7,866 nt of DNA from Hyphomicrobiales bacterium (lineage in GTDB: Bacteria; Pseudomonadota; Alphaproteobacteria; Rhizobiales; Aestuariivirgaceae). Under the pieces are notes generated by a model that searched no databases, was not told where the DNA came from, and saw only the letters and a program-made list of their open reading frames with translations. A program made the translations under genes and the position numbers. Shown here piece after piece: positions 6,890-7,866 of the stretch; the first letter of the stretch is position 1; every line of letters starts with the position of its first letter. The stretch spans positions 1 through 7,866 of the forward strand of contig JAAURV010000134.1 in the NCBI GenBank assembly GCA_012032065.1. Reading direction: 5' to 3'.

Positions 6890-7630
6890 ATGAAAGTGGC
6901 AATTGTGACCGGCGCCGGCTCAGGCATTGGCAAGGCCGTGGCTGCTGCGTTGGTGCGGGCCGGTTATGCCGTGGTGCTGGCAGGGAGACGCCAAGAGGCG
7001 CTCGACGCGGCGGCGAAGCCGATGGGCGGCAAAACGCTGGCGGTCGCGGCCGACATCGCCAATCCCGCGTCGGTGGCCAATCTCTTCGCCCGCACGAAAG
7101 AAAAGTTTGGCCGTCTCGATCTTCTCTTCAACAATGCCGGCACGGGCGCGCCTGGAACCGTTCTTCTCGAAGACCTGAGCTTCGAGCAATGGAAGGCCGT
7201 GGTCGACACCAATCTCACGGGAGCTTTCCTCTGCACCCAGGAAGCCTTCCGCATCATGAAGGCGCAGACGCCGCGCGGCGGGCGCATCATCAACAACGGC
7301 TCGATCTCGGCTCATGCGCCCCGGCCCAATTCCGCGCCCTATACCTCAACCAAACACGCCATCACCGGACTCACGCGTTCGACATCTCTGGATGGGCGCA
7401 AGTACGATATTGCCTGCGGCCAGATCGACATCGGCAATGCCGGAACCGACATGACGGCCAAGATGAGCACTGGCATGCCGCAAGCCAACGGAACCGTGGC
7501 GCCGGAGCCGACCATGGATGTCGAGAACGTCGCATCGACCGTCATTCACATGGCCTCACTGCCGCTCGATGCGAATGTGCAATTCGTCACCGTGATGGCG
7601 ACGAAGATGCCGTTTATCGGGAGGGGTTAG
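6890..7630 (+). CDS. Short-chain dehydrogenase/reductase (SDR) family oxidoreductase
   Basis: A 246-residue classical SDR with a single Rossmann domain. The cofactor loop TGAGSGIG (7-14) is followed by AGRR (31-34), whose arginines favour NADP(H), and by D56 in AADIAN. The NNAG motif is at 81-84. The catalytic set is N108, S138 (NNGSIS), Y151 and K155 (YTSTK). The sequence SLDGRKYDIACGQIDIGNA replaces the usual PG-containing loop after the catalytic helix. The substrate cannot be read from sequence; a sugar, aldonate or polyol oxidation or reduction is inferred from neighbouring dgoK and gguC. I chose ATG 6890, since GAAGGAG (6876-6882) sits seven bases upstream; a TTG at 6884 adds only two residues and overlaps that spacing. 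It follows dgoK by 16 bases and precedes the regulator gene by six. Confidence 0.92.
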   Translation: MKVAIVTGAGSGIGKAVAAALVRAGYAVVLAGRRQEALDAAAKPMGGKTLAVAADIANPASVANLFARTKEKFGRLDLLFNNAGTGAPGTVLLEDLSFEQWKAVVDTNLTGAFLCTQEAFRIMKAQTPRGGRIINNGSISAHAPRPNSAPYTSTKHAITGLTRSTSLDGRKYDIACGQIDIGNAGTDMTAKMSTGMPQANGTVAPEPTMDVENVASTVIHMASLPLDANVQFVTVMATKMPFIGRG

Positions 7631-7636
7631 GCGCGC

Positions 7637-7866
7637 ATGGCGATCATGTCACTCGTGCGGGTCAAGGCCGACAGTGACCAGGTGCGGCGTCAAAATCGCG
7701 GACTGTTGCTCGAATGCTTGCGCGGCGCCGGGCCAATAGCGCGCGTTGAATTGGGACGGCGCACGGCGCTCAGCCCCGCATCCATCACATCCATCACCGG
7801 CGACCTGATTGCGGAAGGGTTGATCCGCGAGGCGGATGCGGAAGACCGTCTGAAGGTCGGGGCCTG
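7637..7866 (+). CDS. ROK family transcriptional regulator, N-terminal part (cut by window end)
   Basis: An open frame from ATG 7637 runs to the window edge without a stop, giving 76 codons. The peptide has the winged helix-turn-helix start typical of ROK (NagC/XylR-type) repressors: DQVRRQNRGLLLECLR (14-29), GPIARVELGRRTALSPASIT (32-51) as the helix-turn-helix, and DLIAEGLIRE (56-65) as the wing. The sugar-binding ROK kinase-like domain would follow outside the window, so I cannot see whether it keeps the ROK zinc-binding Cys/His motif. GGAGGGG (7620-7626) lies ten bases before ATG 7637, favouring it over ATG 7646. It is six bases behind the SDR gene and in the same direction, so it is likely the local regulator, encoded within its own operon, that responds to a sugar or sugar-acid ligand. 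Effector and operator are unknown. Confidence 0.85.
   Translation, partial: MAIMSLVRVKADSDQVRRQNRGLLLECLRGAGPIARVELGRRTALSPASITSITGDLIAEGLIREADAEDRLKVGA

Overview
The window is GC-rich DNA with alphaproteobacterial-type proteins, most plausibly from a member of the Hyphomicrobiales (Rhizobiales). That placement rests on the overall look of the proteins (GguC/AraD1-type protein, NhaD, TerC plus UPF0114, ROK regulator with sugar-acid genes). No rRNA or other phylogenetic marker is present, so it is an inference. I see no tRNA, rRNA, CRISPR array, insertion sequence, phage gene or integration site. The genes fill nearly all the window; the longest gap is the 163-base divergent spacer at 3728-3890.

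Layout. (1) 65-784, plus strand: a YfcG-like glutathione S-transferase / disulfide reductase. (2) 860-2153, plus strand: an NhaD-type Na+/H+ antiporter whose reading frame is broken near 1988-1996; the family C-terminus continues in another frame. (3) 2150-2668 and 2723-3727, minus strand: a two-gene unit transcribed TerC-family protein first, then a UPF0114 (YqhA-type) membrane protein. Its end meets the NhaD gene tail to tail, with a 4-base overlap of stop codons. (4) 3728-3890: a divergent control region. (5) 3891 to the window end, plus strand: a tight five-gene run of a proline racemase superfamily enzyme (frameshifted near 4256-4260), a GguC/AraD1 protein of the fumarylacetoacetase fold, 2-dehydro-3-deoxygalactonokinase (DgoK), a short-chain dehydrogenase, and the N-terminus of a ROK-family regulator cut by the window edge.

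Function. The left half groups membrane proteins for ion, pH or metal homeostasis. The right half looks like a sugar-acid (galactonate or pentonate type) catabolic operon with its own ROK regulator. A hydroxyproline-type epimerase/dehydratase homologue in front is unusual. A possible link is alpha-ketoglutarate semialdehyde, on which hydroxyproline and L-arabonate-type pathways converge, but this is inference.

Both broken genes are otherwise well conserved on each side of the break, and both breaks sit in short G runs. Sequencing or assembly indels are therefore at least as likely as true pseudogenes. I found no clear sign of a new biological system. The most useful leads are the Ser/Thr active-site pair of the proline racemase homologue in a sugar-acid operon, and the two frameshifts.
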